This document shows, in pieces, positions 10,725-19,950 of a DNA stretch of 64,000 nucleotides (position 1 is the first letter of the stretch; every line of letters starts with the position of its first letter). The notes beneath the pieces are model-generated. The model had not been told where the DNA came from. It did no database searches and saw only the letters and a program-made list of their open reading frames with translations. The translations under genes were made by a program, and so were the position numbers. The stretch comes from OMIW01 sp044235645 (GTDB lineage Bacteria; Bdellovibrionota_C; UBA2361; OMIW01), in contig JBIIHQ010000002.1 of the NCBI GenBank assembly GCA_044235645.1, positions 62,001-126,000 of the forward strand, read 5' to 3'.

Positions 10725-11894
10725 ATGCCCCCTAGCTACTGGTTATTCATCGCGACCCGTCGAGCTGTTTTTGGATTGCCGTGTCTCTTTTTGTTTCTCG
10801 AAAGGCGCGGGATCTCCGCCTTTGATGTTGGATGTTGTCTTGCTGCGCGGGCAGCAGGGCAGTTTCTGTTTGAGGTTCCGAGTGGCGTTGCCTCTGACCG
10901 ATACGGACGAAAGTGGACCCTTGTGTTTGCGGCGGTCGCTCGATTGGTATCGTGGATATTGACTGGATTTGGAACGACCGATATCACCTTTTTCATCAGC
11001 TTTGCGGTCCTAGGGGTAGCGTTTGCATTTGATTCGGGCACTGATAGCGCTTTTTTGTTTGATACGCTTCGGGATCGCCAGCAAACTGATCGATACGCCC
11101 ATTTTGAAGCCCGATCGCATCAGATCGGGCTGATCGCGACGGGGCTTGCAACAGTGGTGGGGGGGGTGATGATCCCATGGGGGTATCAGGTCCCGGTGGT
11201 AGCAACGATTATTCCGATGGTCGTTTGTGTGGGTGCGACGGTGATGCTCGTTGAGCCCTCCGCCGTTCGAGCTTCGGATGGCCACGATTTTTTCGCTCAG
11301 GTAAAGGCGGGGCTGCATCAAGTGATGACTATCCGGGCTCTTCTTGTTTGCACCACGCTTGCAGTGTGTGGCATCGGGGCGTGTGAGATCTACTTTCGGT
11401 TCACGCAGCAGTATCTCGAGGGCACGCTTCGGGTGTCTGCGAGCTATTTTGGTTGGATCTATCTGGTGTGGACGCTCGTATCGGTCGTTGCGTCCCGAGT
11501 AGGTCAGCAATCGTGGATCGGAGATAATCCGCTGCGGACGACGCCGGGCGTAGTCGCAATGGGTGGCGTATCGCTCATCGTGCTAGGGCAATCACAGCTG
11601 TGGCTTTGGCTGCTCCTGGGGGCGACTCTTATACCCCAGGTCATGTACGGGATTGTTCCAACTATTTTTCGGAATGAGTTGAATCGCGAGCTTCCAAGCT
11701 CAGTGCGAGCGACGGTGCTATCAGTTTTTGGGTTTGCAACCTCGTGTCTGGTTGCGGGGGGTGGTTTGCTTGCAGGATGGATCAGCGAGCACTACTCGAT
11801 CGGGGTGGGGTTTATTTTTGGAGGAACCCTTCTTGTCACGATCGCTGTGTGGGGGATAGTAGCAGTCCGGGTCCATGATGGTTGTAAAAAGTAA
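10725..11894 (+). CDS. MFS transporter
   Basis: A 389-residue membrane protein with about twelve hydrophobic segments. The MFS loop signature between helices 2 and 3 is seen as VPSGVASDRYGRKWTL near residues 50-66. A second short charged loop sits around residue 200, separating the two six-helix halves. The substrate cannot be told from sequence. It lies between the GshF-like ligase and the convergent gshA, which makes a thiol or peptide substrate conceivable, but position alone is weak evidence. ATG 10725 has no strong Shine-Dalgarno. The gene ends 24 bases before the convergent gshA ends. Confidence 0.88.
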   Translation: MPPSYWLFIATRRAVFGLPCLFLFLERRGISAFDVGCCLAARAAGQFLFEVPSGVASDRYGRKWTLVFAAVARLVSWILTGFGTTDITFFISFAVLGVAFAFDSGTDSAFLFDTLRDRQQTDRYAHFEARSHQIGLIATGLATVVGGVMIPWGYQVPVVATIIPMVVCVGATVMLVEPSAVRASDGHDFFAQVKAGLHQVMTIRALLVCTTLAVCGIGACEIYFRFTQQYLEGTLRVSASYFGWIYLVWTLVSVVASRVGQQSWIGDNPLRTTPGVVAMGGVSLIVLGQSQLWLWLLLGATLIPQVMYGIVPTIFRNELNRELPSSVRATVLSVFGFATSCLVAGGGLLAGWISEHYSIGVGFIFGGTLLVTIAVWGIVAVRVHDGCKK

Positions 11895-11918
11895 GCAGAT
11901 GAACAAAAAATCGGGATG

Positions 11919-13208
11919 TTACAAGAGGCACCTTTTTACCCATACATCGAGCGATGCTGAGCGATCAATGCCTCCGTCGAGTAGCTCGCGGAGGGGGGCC
12001 AGAAGGTGTTTGTGTTGAGGTGCGAGTCCATCAGATGCGACTGTCAGCACGCGTTCACAGAGAGAGCTGAGGGGAGAGAGGGCTTCTGCCTCAGAGTGGA
12101 GGCCGCGGGTGATCGCCTCCTCGATAAGACGAACGAGGGCGGTATGGTTAATGTGGGCGACGATCTGCTCAGCGGGTCTGAGTCCTTCGGGGTGATAGAA
12201 TAAGCCATGCACGAGCGCGATAAGGCCGTATTGCAAGGGAGGGGGCACCATATCAAACGCTCGTAATTCAAGATAGCTACGGAGGCGTACCCATGGGAAA
12301 AGTGTTGATAAGTGAAGTTCCCAATCCGCGAGAGAGGGTAAAGTATCGAAGCTGCTCTCTTTGGCAAAAAGGTGACGGAAGGAGTCACTTCTGTGGGTAA
12401 CGAGTTGTCCTTGTTGCTCGAGGAAATAAACGGGAGCTTCGAGCGCCCAAGCGATGTAGTCAGTAAACGATTGGGCGTGCTCGGGCATTCCCGATGGCAA
12501 ACCGGTCCGCTTTGGATCGGTGTGGGTCCAGATGTGGGAGCGGAACGACGCGAATGGGAGACGAGCACCTCGGCGATACGGGCTATTTGCAGAGAGGGCG
12601 ATGCAGATAGGGACCAGGCGACACGCGAGGGCGTACTTTCTCATTGCATCCTCCTCGCTAGAGAAGTCGAGGGTAACCTGGACTGACGCAGTGAGCTTCA
12701 TCATCTCCTGGCCGAGCGCACCGGTACGTCCCATGATTGGATACATGAGGTGGTAGCGGCGCTTCGGGACAAGAGCGATATCCTCTTTAGTCTCGGTTGG
12801 GTGATACCCCATGCAGAGGAGGCGACGAGAGAGGTGGTGAGCTGCCGACGCGAGCTCTCCGGTGAGCTCGGAGGTTTCCGCGAGGAGATCGTCGAGCGAG
12901 GTATGGGGTCGGGTTGCGATTTCGACCGCGCCGCCCGGTTCGATTGAGATGTGTGACCCCCCTCGCGATAGACCGATGAGGGAGCTGCCCTCGGTGACGG
13001 GGGTCCATCCATTTTCAGAGATAAGGCGACAAAGGAGGGCACTGACCCCTCGGGGCCCTTCGTATGGAGCCACCGACAGGGTGACCTCATCGACGAGGAG
13101 ATATTCGAGTTCAACCCCACTCGAGAAGGAGCCATGAGGCCTGATTCCTCGCTCAAATGGAGTCAGGATCCATGGGGGGAGGGAGGGGTCGCGGAGCGGG
13201 CTGGACAT
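11919..13208 (-). CDS. gshA: Glutamate-cysteine ligase, plant/proteobacterial (GCS2) type
   Basis: Catalyses ATP-dependent joining of glutamate and cysteine, the first step of glutathione synthesis, in the cytoplasm. The 429 residues match the plant-type bacterial family. Family blocks are GVELEYLLVDE (metal-binding Glu residues), SIEPGGAVEIATRP, KRRYHLMYPIMGR, MMKLTASVQVTLDFSSE, ANSPYRRG, RSHIWTHTDPKRTG, and DWELHLSTLFPWVRLRSYLELRA. It is not the shorter YbdK type. The partner for the second step is probably the GshF-like ATP-grasp gene at 9486-10553. It is convergent with the MFS gene. The ATG at 13208 lies just after alanine dehydrogenase on the same strand (116 bases). Confidence 0.93.
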   Translation of the reverse strand: MSSPLRDPSLPPWILTPFERGIRPHGSFSSGVELEYLLVDEVTLSVAPYEGPRGVSALLCRLISENGWTPVTEGSSLIGLSRGGSHISIEPGGAVEIATRPHTSLDDLLAETSELTGELASAAHHLSRRLLCMGYHPTETKEDIALVPKRRYHLMYPIMGRTGALGQEMMKLTASVQVTLDFSSEEDAMRKYALACRLVPICIALSANSPYRRGARLPFASFRSHIWTHTDPKRTGLPSGMPEHAQSFTDYIAWALEAPVYFLEQQGQLVTHRSDSFRHLFAKESSFDTLPSLADWELHLSTLFPWVRLRSYLELRAFDMVPPPLQYGLIALVHGLFYHPEGLRPAEQIVAHINHTALVRLIEEAITRGLHSEAEALSPLSSLCERVLTVASDGLAPQHKHLLAPLRELLDGGIDRSASLDVWVKRCLL

Positions 13209-13324
13209 GGGCGATATTCATCATAAAGGGTGGGTCCATACCGAAGCATGTACTCTTTATTGTACCTCGCCCTCGCTTTGGCACCATCCCCCAAGCTCAC
13301 GCCCTGCTCATCGCGACCCGAGCT

Positions 13325-14458
13325 TTATGCCGGCAGCGGTGCTTCGCGCAGAGCTGTCTCAATCGGAACGTACGGAATGGAGAGACTCTCCCCGCACGGT
13401 TGATTCGTCATCATTCCTCCGTGCGTGTTCACTGCCGCCCTGAGCAGAGGATTGCTGGTAAGGGCACCTTGAATGCCTCGATCCGCGAGCTCGATGATAT
13501 ACGGGAGGGTCGCCGCCGTCAGGGCAAGGGTCGAGGTTCTCGGAGTTTGCGCAGGCATGTTGCAAACACCGTAGTGAACTACGCCGTCATGCACGTAGAC
13601 CGGCTCATCGAGCGAAGTAGGTCTAATCGTTTCAGAGCAACCACCCTGATCGATGCTGATATCGACAAAGACCGAGCCTTGCTTCATCGAGGCGATCATC
13701 TCGCGGGTGATGAGTCGGGGTGCGGCAGCCCCAGGAATAAGAACGGCACCGATAAGGAGGTCCGCGTTGCGCATTGCTCTCTCAAGGCTCGGACGGGTCG
13801 AATGAACAACGATTGCTCGGTTATTGAACTGGATTTTTGCGGCCTCTAATTTTCGATAGTCGACATCTAGGATCGTGACCCGCGCGCCCATCCCGAGAGC
13901 AACCTCCGCTGCATTCCGTCCGGCGATACCCGCGCCTATAATCACTACCTTACCCGGAGCGACTCCGACCGTCCCTCCGAGAAGAACGCCCCGTCCTCCA
14001 TTTTGGGCGAGCAGAAAGTACGAGCCGTTGAGGACGGAGAGCTTTCCTGCAACCTCACTCATTGGCTCGAGAAGGGGGAGGCGTCGGTCGGTTGTCTGAA
14101 CCAGCTCGTATGCGATACCGGTCACCTTTGCGGCGAGAAGCTTGGCGGCAACCTCTGGCATGCTGGCGAGGTGCAGATAATCAAATAGTGCGAGGCCAGG
14201 GCGAAAGAGTGGATATTCTTCTTCATGCGGTTCCTTCACCTTGACGATGAGCTCAGCGCGGGACCATACACTGGTCAGGGTCGGCGCGATCTCGCATCCC
14301 GCGGAGCGATAATCATCATCAGAGAAGAACGAGCCAGCACCCGCATTATGTTCAATCAAGATGGTGTGCCCCTTTTTGGTCAATTCAGCGGCACCATCAG
14401 GGGTGAGGGCAACCCGCTTTTCCAGCGTCTTTCTCTCTCGAGGTACTCCAATGATCAT
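13325..14458 (-). CDS. ald: Alanine dehydrogenase
   Basis: NAD-dependent interconversion of L-alanine with pyruvate and ammonium. The 377 residues match the family (about 370). Visible: MIIGVPRERKTLEKRVALTP at the start, VKVKEPHEEEY with substrate-binding Lys, LFDYLHLA with catalytic His, the Rossmann motif VVIIGAGIAGRNAAEVALGMGA, and DISIDQGGCSETIRPTS near the active site. A very strong Shine-Dalgarno (GGAGGAG) sits 6-8 bases before ATG 14458. It may be co-transcribed with gshA downstream. It is divergent from tyrS. Confidence 0.96.
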   Translation of the reverse strand: MIIGVPRERKTLEKRVALTPDGAAELTKKGHTILIEHNAGAGSFFSDDDYRSAGCEIAPTLTSVWSRAELIVKVKEPHEEEYPLFRPGLALFDYLHLASMPEVAAKLLAAKVTGIAYELVQTTDRRLPLLEPMSEVAGKLSVLNGSYFLLAQNGGRGVLLGGTVGVAPGKVVIIGAGIAGRNAAEVALGMGARVTILDVDYRKLEAAKIQFNNRAIVVHSTRPSLERAMRNADLLIGAVLIPGAAAPRLITREMIASMKQGSVFVDISIDQGGCSETIRPTSLDEPVYVHDGVVHYGVCNMPAQTPRTSTLALTAATLPYIIELADRGIQGALTSNPLLRAAVNTHGGMMTNQPCGESLSIPYVPIETALREAPLPA

Positions 14459-14652
14459 AGTCTACTCCTCCAAAAAAGTGGTGTCGCTTTATACCCAAAA
14501 AAGCTCTCGGCAGGTAGGGGGCAAAAAATCACTTATTACCCAACATCTCTTGACTGTCGCCGAACGAGTGGACCCCCATCAGTGGAGCGGTCTATACTCT
14601 CCTATCTTGTATTCAAACCGAATAGTCCTTGGGACCTGAAAGGAGCGCAGCC
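14459..14652. promoter_or_regulatory. Divergent ald/tyrS promoter region
   Basis: A 194-base gap between divergent ald (-) and tyrS (+). On the + strand TATACT at 14593-14598 is a good -10 candidate for tyrS, about 55 bases before its ATG, though no good -35 stands 17 bases upstream. On the - strand TATAAA at 14493-14488 is a possible -10 for ald. No T-box signature was seen before tyrS. Confidence 0.35.
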
Positions 14653-15921
14653 ATGTCTATCGCGATTGAGTCGCTGAGAGCTATTGATATCGTTCACGAT
14701 CATACCGATAGCGAGGCTATCGCTACTCTTCCGCCGGGGACTCCCTTTTACTGGGGAGTGGATCCAACCGCCCCAGCGCTCCACCTCGGTAATCTTGTTC
14801 CCTTTATGCTCCTCGTTCGGCTTGCTCGCGCGGGATTGCGGCCGGTTGTTCTTTACGGAGGGGCAACCGCTGCTATCGGAGACCCGTCGGGACGGAGTGC
14901 CGAACGACCACTCCTTGAGCGCGAGCAGATCGCCATAAATATCGAGAAGATGTCGGCTCAGGTAGAGAGGATAGCAGAACGGTGCGGACTTTCAGGGGTG
15001 ACCTTTGTCAACAACGCAACATGGACCGATGCTGTTCCGGTGCTTGAATTCCTCCGTGATGTTGGCAAACACATAACGGTAAATTACATGCTGGCCAAGG
15101 ATTCAGTAAAAAGTCGGCTCGGCGGAGAGGGACTTTCGTTTACTGAGTTTAGCTACATGTTGTTGCAGGCGTATGATTTCTGGCACCTTAACGCGACGAT
15201 GGGAGTGCGGCTTCAGATCGGCGGGGCTGACCAGTGGGGAAATATCACCGCGGGGCTTGAGCTCATTCGGAAAAAGAGCCCTGGTGCGTCGGCGCACGCG
15301 ATGAGTGTGCCGTTGCTGCTCGATTCGCAGGGGCGAAAATTTGGAAAATCGACCGGGGGCGGTTCGCTATGGCTCGATCCAACCCTCTCACCCCCTTTCA
15401 GGATTCATCAGTACCTCCTTAATACCGCCGATGATGATGCTGTCCGGTATCTTCATATCTTCTGCCTCTGGGAGGAGCAAAAGCTCGCTGCGATCATCGA
15501 TGCGCAGCGCGCTGCTCCTCAGGAGCGTGCGGCCCAGAATGCTCTCGCTGACGAGGTAGTACGTATCGTGCACGGTGATGTTGGAGTAGAGGAGGCTCGA
15601 CGGTCTGCGTCGGTGCTCTTTGGAGGTTCGTTTGAAGGTATCAGCGACGTGGCGCTTCGCGAAATATTCTCTGATGTACCTTCAAGCGCACTTTCCCGCG
15701 CTGAGGTTCTGGGTCTGACGGTTGTTGAGCTATTTGTGCGGGCAGGAGTTGCGCCATCGAAAGGGGAGGCTCGCCGATTAATCGAGGGAGGCGGGGGCTA
15801 CATCAACAATTACCGCATCGAGAAAACAGGAGAACAGGTAAGCGAGGAGAGCCTCGGCCGATCATTCCTCGTGCTTCGTGCGGGGAAGAAGAGATATCAT
15901 GTTGTAGAATTGGTTGGTTGA
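14653..15921 (+). CDS. tyrS: Tyrosyl-tRNA synthetase
   Basis: Class Ic aminoacyl-tRNA synthetase charging tRNA-Tyr. The HIGH motif appears as ALHLGN, the KMSKS loop as KFGKSTGG, and the tyrosine pocket as SYMLLQAYDF and IGGADQWGN. A C-terminal S4-type RNA-binding domain is visible (VRAGVAPSKGEARRLIEGGG). ATG 14653 was chosen because AGGAG at 14641-14645 precedes it at normal spacing; an upstream TTG at 14629 would only add eight residues. Length is 422 residues, as usual for bacterial TyrS. Confidence 0.97.
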   Translation: MSIAIESLRAIDIVHDHTDSEAIATLPPGTPFYWGVDPTAPALHLGNLVPFMLLVRLARAGLRPVVLYGGATAAIGDPSGRSAERPLLEREQIAINIEKMSAQVERIAERCGLSGVTFVNNATWTDAVPVLEFLRDVGKHITVNYMLAKDSVKSRLGGEGLSFTEFSYMLLQAYDFWHLNATMGVRLQIGGADQWGNITAGLELIRKKSPGASAHAMSVPLLLDSQGRKFGKSTGGGSLWLDPTLSPPFRIHQYLLNTADDDAVRYLHIFCLWEEQKLAAIIDAQRAAPQERAAQNALADEVVRIVHGDVGVEEARRSASVLFGGSFEGISDVALREIFSDVPSSALSRAEVLGLTVVELFVRAGVAPSKGEARRLIEGGGGYINNYRIEKTGEQVSEESLGRSFLVLRAGKKRYHVVELVG

Positions 15922-15948
15922 TGATGGAGAGCCATGCGAGACACCGAA

Positions 15949-15975
15949 GATTGATTTAGTGAGTCTCAATCAATC
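15949..15975. repeat. Inverted repeat between convergent genes
   Basis: Arms GATTGATT and AATCAATC pair perfectly across an 11-base loop, 28 bases after tyrS ends and before the convergent gene at 16063. It is AT-rich and lacks a T-tract, so it is a weak terminator candidate at best. Confidence 0.35.
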
Positions 15976-16062
15976 GCGAGGTTAGAACGTTGATGTGTTG
16001 AGTTCACCGAGAGAGAGGGCGCCAGAATATTGATTCCGACGCCGGGATAACCTAGGGAGAGC

Positions 16063-16866
16063 TCATTTGTAGAGGCGGTACAGGGTACAGCTATCCTTGG
16101 AATCAAATTCGGAGTAACCGGCAAATCCGGGTTGACGCAGAATATGGCGGAGGCTCAATTCCTCGGCTTCCTTACCGACCGGTACCCTCTCCACGCGATG
16201 TATGGTGGCGGTGGGATAATCCTCCGAAAAAGAGGCAACACATGGTTTATCGGTGCCCTTCCACGCGGCTATCACCCACCTCTCCTCCTCTGTCGGAGGG
16301 GGCATTTTTAGGAAGGGTTCCATCTCCCTCCTTACCCTTTCCAGCTGAGTTGCCACCTTCGAGATATCGCCCGATTTGACGGTGGAAAGGCCGACGCGCA
16401 AACGCTCGATATCTGTCTGAAGCTTAGGTACCTCCGAGCGAAGTTGTGCGACAATCTCGCCATGCCTTTGTTCCTGCCATATTTTCATCTCGCGCCAAGC
16501 GAGAAATCCCAGTCCAATGACAAGTGTTCCCACGAGCGGGAGGGCTAACAGGCTCATTGGGTGGAGATCCCTCTTCACTCCATCGCAATCTCGAGTTGTC
16601 GCCCAGAGCGGGACGCGAGTAGAAGTGAAGTTGCAAAAGAGGTAACGACCGACTTTGAGGGTACACCGGTCGAAGGTGCACCACGAAAAGTCACCCGTTG
16701 GCAGGAGGCATTTCTCGAATTTAATGTGTCGCCACAAGCTGCCCTTCTTGTGGGTAAGGTCCATCCCCTCGAGCATCAAGGTGTGTTGATTTACCCACAC
16801 TCGACCACCCGCGGCTGCGGCTAACTCGCAACATTCTGCGTGCAGCGCCTCATCGTATAAAACCAT
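16063..16866 (-). CDS. Unknown membrane-anchored coiled-coil protein
   Basis: About 267 residues, not recognised. The N-terminal ~90 residues hold regularly spaced Cys, Leu and Phe (KFEKCLLPTGDFSWCTFDRC) that resemble a short pentapeptide-repeat-like beta stack. One transmembrane helix follows (LLALPLVGTLVIGLGFLAW, near residue 105-123). A charged coiled coil comes next (about 125-190), and then a C-terminal domain with an extracytoplasmic look and two Cys. ATG 16866 is preferred over TTG 16878 because AGGA lies just before it. The gene follows the beta-CASP gene on the same strand after about 260 bases, so it may have its own promoter. Confidence 0.6.
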   Translation of the reverse strand: MVLYDEALHAECCELAAAAGGRVWVNQHTLMLEGMDLTHKKGSLWRHIKFEKCLLPTGDFSWCTFDRCTLKVGRYLFCNFTSTRVPLWATTRDCDGVKRDLHPMSLLALPLVGTLVIGLGFLAWREMKIWQEQRHGEIVAQLRSEVPKLQTDIERLRVGLSTVKSGDISKVATQLERVRREMEPFLKMPPPTEEERWVIAAWKGTDKPCVASFSEDYPTATIHRVERVPVGKEAEELSLRHILRQPGFAGYSEFDSKDSCTLYRLYK

Positions 16867-17128
16867 TATCCTAACCAAAGTGCATCAAAACGGTATCACC
16901 AACCCCAACCAGAGGCAATTTTTTCCGAAAACGGTGAAACAGCTACCAGTCCATAATGAAGGGTAGGTCCACGAGCTGACCGAAGTCGGAGTGTGGACCG
17001 GCAGACTTCTTGGGGGATGGCAATTACCTTTACTCTCTGGAGAGATTTTGTTGGAGAGCCACAGTGCTTTCGGTGAGAAACCGCTTGCTGAGATTGCCTT
17101 GGAAGTTATCTTCAAAGAAGCCGAGCCA

Positions 17129-18520
17129 TTACACCACAACCTCTCCTCCGAAGGCCGCTATCGAGACTCCCCATCCGAAAGTTTCCTGGAGACCCCTCTG
17201 GAGTGCTTTTGCTGCCTCTGGTTCTGCGTGGACGATATAGGTTCGATCCGGGGTGCCTGAGCCTTCCCGAGCCCAGCGGAGGAGTTCTGCGTGATCAGCG
17301 TGGGCGCTGAAGCCGCTTATCTCTTCTATCGCAGCGCGCACAGGAATATCTTCGTGGAAAATCCTCACCGTTGAATCACCTGCGAGGAGGTTGGCTCCAC
17401 GGCTACCGGGTGGTTGAAAACCGACAAACAGGATGGTGTTTCTTGGATCGCTCACCCGTACTTTCAGGTGATGAAGAATACGCCCCCCGGAGAGCATGCC
17501 ACTTGCTGAGATCAGGATCATCGGTTCATCAATCTGATTGAGCCGCTTTGACTCATCTCGAGAGGTGGTAAAGGCAAGGTGGGAGGGGCGAAAGGGGCCC
17601 CCTTCGTGTGACAGTTTTGATTGGATACCCTCAGAGAGGAAAGTGGCGTACCGCGCGTATATCCCGGTTGCATCGTGCGCCATGGGGCTGTCGACGACAA
17701 CGGGAACGTCGGGAATCAGCCGTTCATCTTTGAGATTCTTAATTTGATAAAGAAGTTGTTGGGTTCTTCCGATCGCAAAGCTTGGCACCACAACGACTCC
17801 GCGGCGTGCGACGGTATCGCGGATTATCTGCCCGAGTCGGTTCTGCGGGCTTTCTTCGGAATCTCCGCGCGTGACATGTTGCCGACCGCCGTAGGTGCCC
17901 TCCATAAGCACAATCTCGCCAAATGCTCGTCTGGCGGGAGGCGAGAGAAGATCGTCATCATAACGACCAATATCTCCTGAGAAAAAGAGCTCCTTTCCAT
18001 CGACCGAAATATGCAGCGATGATGCCCCAATTACGTGTCCCGCAGGTATCCAAGTAGCTGTGATTCCGTGTGCAACGGTCACCGCCTCGTAGAGGGGTAC
18101 CGAGCGGAACTGCGCGAAAACTCGCTTTGCATCGTCCTCAGTGTAGAGAGGGCGCGGGGTCTGATGTCGAGAGCCGACTTTCTCCGCTCGGAATGATGCC
18201 TCTTCTTCGTTGAGGCGACCGCTGTCAAGGAGTAAGAGTCGCGCAAGCTCGATGGTAGGCGCCGTTCCGATAATCGGACAGGTGAGCCCCTGAGCACCGA
18301 GTCGAGGGAGGAGTCCGGTATGATCGATATGGGCATGCGTAAGGACGACAGCGTCAACCGCATCAACTGAGAAAGGGGGTGGGGTCCAGTTGCGCTCGCG
18401 TAGCTCGCGGCTTCCCTGAAAAATACCGGCATCGACGAGAATCGTCGCGCGTTTGCCCTTGATGAGATACTTCGATCCGGTAACCGTGCCAGCCGCGCCG
18501 AGAAAGGTGATCGTTGCCAT
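17129..18520 (-). CDS. Beta-CASP metallo-beta-lactamase, probable RNA-processing exonuclease
   Basis: 463 residues of the CPSF73/Ysh1-like family. The metal-binding loop appears as LTHAHIDHTG, with upstream LGAAGTVTGSKYLI. Later metal ligands appear in GHVIGASS and FSGDIGRYDD. Beta-CASP motifs follow: a conserved Glu in EGTYGG, VVVPSFAIGRTQQLLY, SPMA, ISASGMLSGGRILHH and GFSAHADHAELLRWA. These proteins are zinc-dependent RNA hydrolases in the cytoplasm. It follows lysC by 61 bases, suggesting co-transcription with guaB-lysC. A shorter metabolic MBL hydrolase is unlikely because the beta-CASP insertion is complete. Confidence 0.9.
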   Translation of the reverse strand: MATITFLGAAGTVTGSKYLIKGKRATILVDAGIFQGSRELRERNWTPPPFSVDAVDAVVLTHAHIDHTGLLPRLGAQGLTCPIIGTAPTIELARLLLLDSGRLNEEEASFRAEKVGSRHQTPRPLYTEDDAKRVFAQFRSVPLYEAVTVAHGITATWIPAGHVIGASSLHISVDGKELFFSGDIGRYDDDLLSPPARRAFGEIVLMEGTYGGRQHVTRGDSEESPQNRLGQIIRDTVARRGVVVVPSFAIGRTQQLLYQIKNLKDERLIPDVPVVVDSPMAHDATGIYARYATFLSEGIQSKLSHEGGPFRPSHLAFTTSRDESKRLNQIDEPMILISASGMLSGGRILHHLKVRVSDPRNTILFVGFQPPGSRGANLLAGDSTVRIFHEDIPVRAAIEEISGFSAHADHAELLRWAREGSGTPDRTYIVHAEPEAAKALQRGLQETFGWGVSIAAFGGEVVV

Positions 18521-18581
18521 CGCTTGGTATCAGGAAGATGCCACTTTCCCGGAGTTGTCTCCGGCTATTCAGGAGGAACTT

Positions 18582-19913
18582 CTACCTTTCGGCCGCTATC
18601 TCAACAGCATTTTCGGGGTCAATTGTCACAAATGCGTCGTGGAGTGCCCGAATCGCAACGTCGGAGTATTTGCGCGGAATAACGACAGAAAGCTTTATTT
18701 CGGAGGTTGAGATCATCATCGTTGAGATTCCGTGAGATGCCAGCACTTCGAACGCAGTTGATGCCACCCCAGCGTGATAACGCATACCAACCCCAACGAT
18801 CGAAACCTTCGCAATATCACGGTCGATGACAAATTCGCGGGCTCCGAGCTCAGGAAGGAGCGAGTCAAGCATCTGAGCAACTTGTTCAGCCGTTTCTCCC
18901 GGAACGGTGAATGAGACGTTCATGTGGTCACCTCCCAGCTCGCTCTGTGTGATGACATCGATAAAAACATCAGCAGCGGCGAGTTTTGAAAAGAGTACCG
19001 AGAGTGGTTGCCCCCCTTTGGGCATCCCGATCACGGTAATCTTTGCATCGTCGAGCCGATAGGTAACTCCGGTTACAACAGGCTTCTCCATGAGCTCACT
19101 CTCCTTAACAATCCACGTTTTTCGGGCTGGGTTAAAGGTCGATAGAACCGCGAGCGGCACCCCATACCGCATCGCAAAATAAACCGATCGCGGGTGGAGT
19201 ACTTTAGCCCCAAGACTCGCGAGTTCGAACATCTCCTCGTGAGATACTCGCTCGAGGCGACGCACGCGGGGGCAGACTCGGGGATCCGCTGAATAAATAC
19301 CCTCGACATCGGTGTAAATGTAACATGCCTCCGCGCTCAACGCGGAGGCTATCGCCACTGCGGTGATATCGGACCCACCTCGGCCAAGGGTGGTAAAATC
19401 GCCCGAAGGAGTCACCCCCTGAAATCCGGCAACGACGGGAACTCCGCCTTTGTCGAGCAGGTCGCGAAGGAGGGCGCCATCAATACTTTGAATCTTTGCA
19501 TTCGTGTGTTGTTCGTCCGTGCTTATGCGAGCGAGGTATCCATCGAAGCTGCGCGCGTTAATTCCTTCTTCCTGAAGCGCCATTGCAGTGAGCGCGGAGC
19601 TAACCAGCTCGCCGGTCGCGAGCAAAACATCAAGCTCTCGTGGATTCGGGTTGCGGACACACTCCTTGGCGAGAGATACGAGACGATTCGTCTCGCCAGC
19701 CATCGCTGACACAACGACGACAACTCCCTTCTCTGGGTGTTCATCCTTGAAGGCTCGGATGAGCCGGGCGACGTTGCGGATGCGATCGAGGCCTCCGACT
19801 GAGGTCCCGCCGAATTTCTTGACAACGATTGGTTGTCGGGTCACATCATGCTGAGCGAAGTCCCTGTCTTCCCGTCGGTGAGTGGTGGGGGTATGAGATA
19901 CTGCACTTGTCAT
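18582..19913 (-). CDS. lysC: Aspartate kinase
   Basis: Phosphorylates aspartate at the entry to lysine, threonine and methionine synthesis. The catalytic domain opens with VVKKFGGTSVGGLDRIRNVA near residue 30. It contains GFQGVTPSGDFTTLGRGGSD and YTDVEGIYSADPRVCP. Two ACT domains make up the C-terminal third (VIGMPKGGQPLSVLFSKLA and VSIVGVGMRYHAGVASTAFE), so feedback control is expected. It carries about 28 residues before the usual start; an internal GTG just before the kinase core is an alternative. It lies 37 bases after guaB, and no lysine riboswitch is visible. Confidence 0.96.
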   Translation of the reverse strand: MTSAVSHTPTTHRREDRDFAQHDVTRQPIVVKKFGGTSVGGLDRIRNVARLIRAFKDEHPEKGVVVVVSAMAGETNRLVSLAKECVRNPNPRELDVLLATGELVSSALTAMALQEEGINARSFDGYLARISTDEQHTNAKIQSIDGALLRDLLDKGGVPVVAGFQGVTPSGDFTTLGRGGSDITAVAIASALSAEACYIYTDVEGIYSADPRVCPRVRRLERVSHEEMFELASLGAKVLHPRSVYFAMRYGVPLAVLSTFNPARKTWIVKESELMEKPVVTGVTYRLDDAKITVIGMPKGGQPLSVLFSKLAAADVFIDVITQSELGGDHMNVSFTVPGETAEQVAQMLDSLLPELGAREFVIDRDIAKVSIVGVGMRYHAGVASTAFEVLASHGISTMMISTSEIKLSVVIPRKYSDVAIRALHDAFVTIDPENAVEIAAER

Positions 19914-19950
19914 CTTTCTCGGTCCTTACACATCATCCTTGAGCGCTCCT

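Noticed and set aside
16867..17128. Small frames between the coiled-coil protein and the beta-CASP gene
   Set aside because: Each has no ribosome site, no domain and a poor start; I treat the 262 bases as intergenic.
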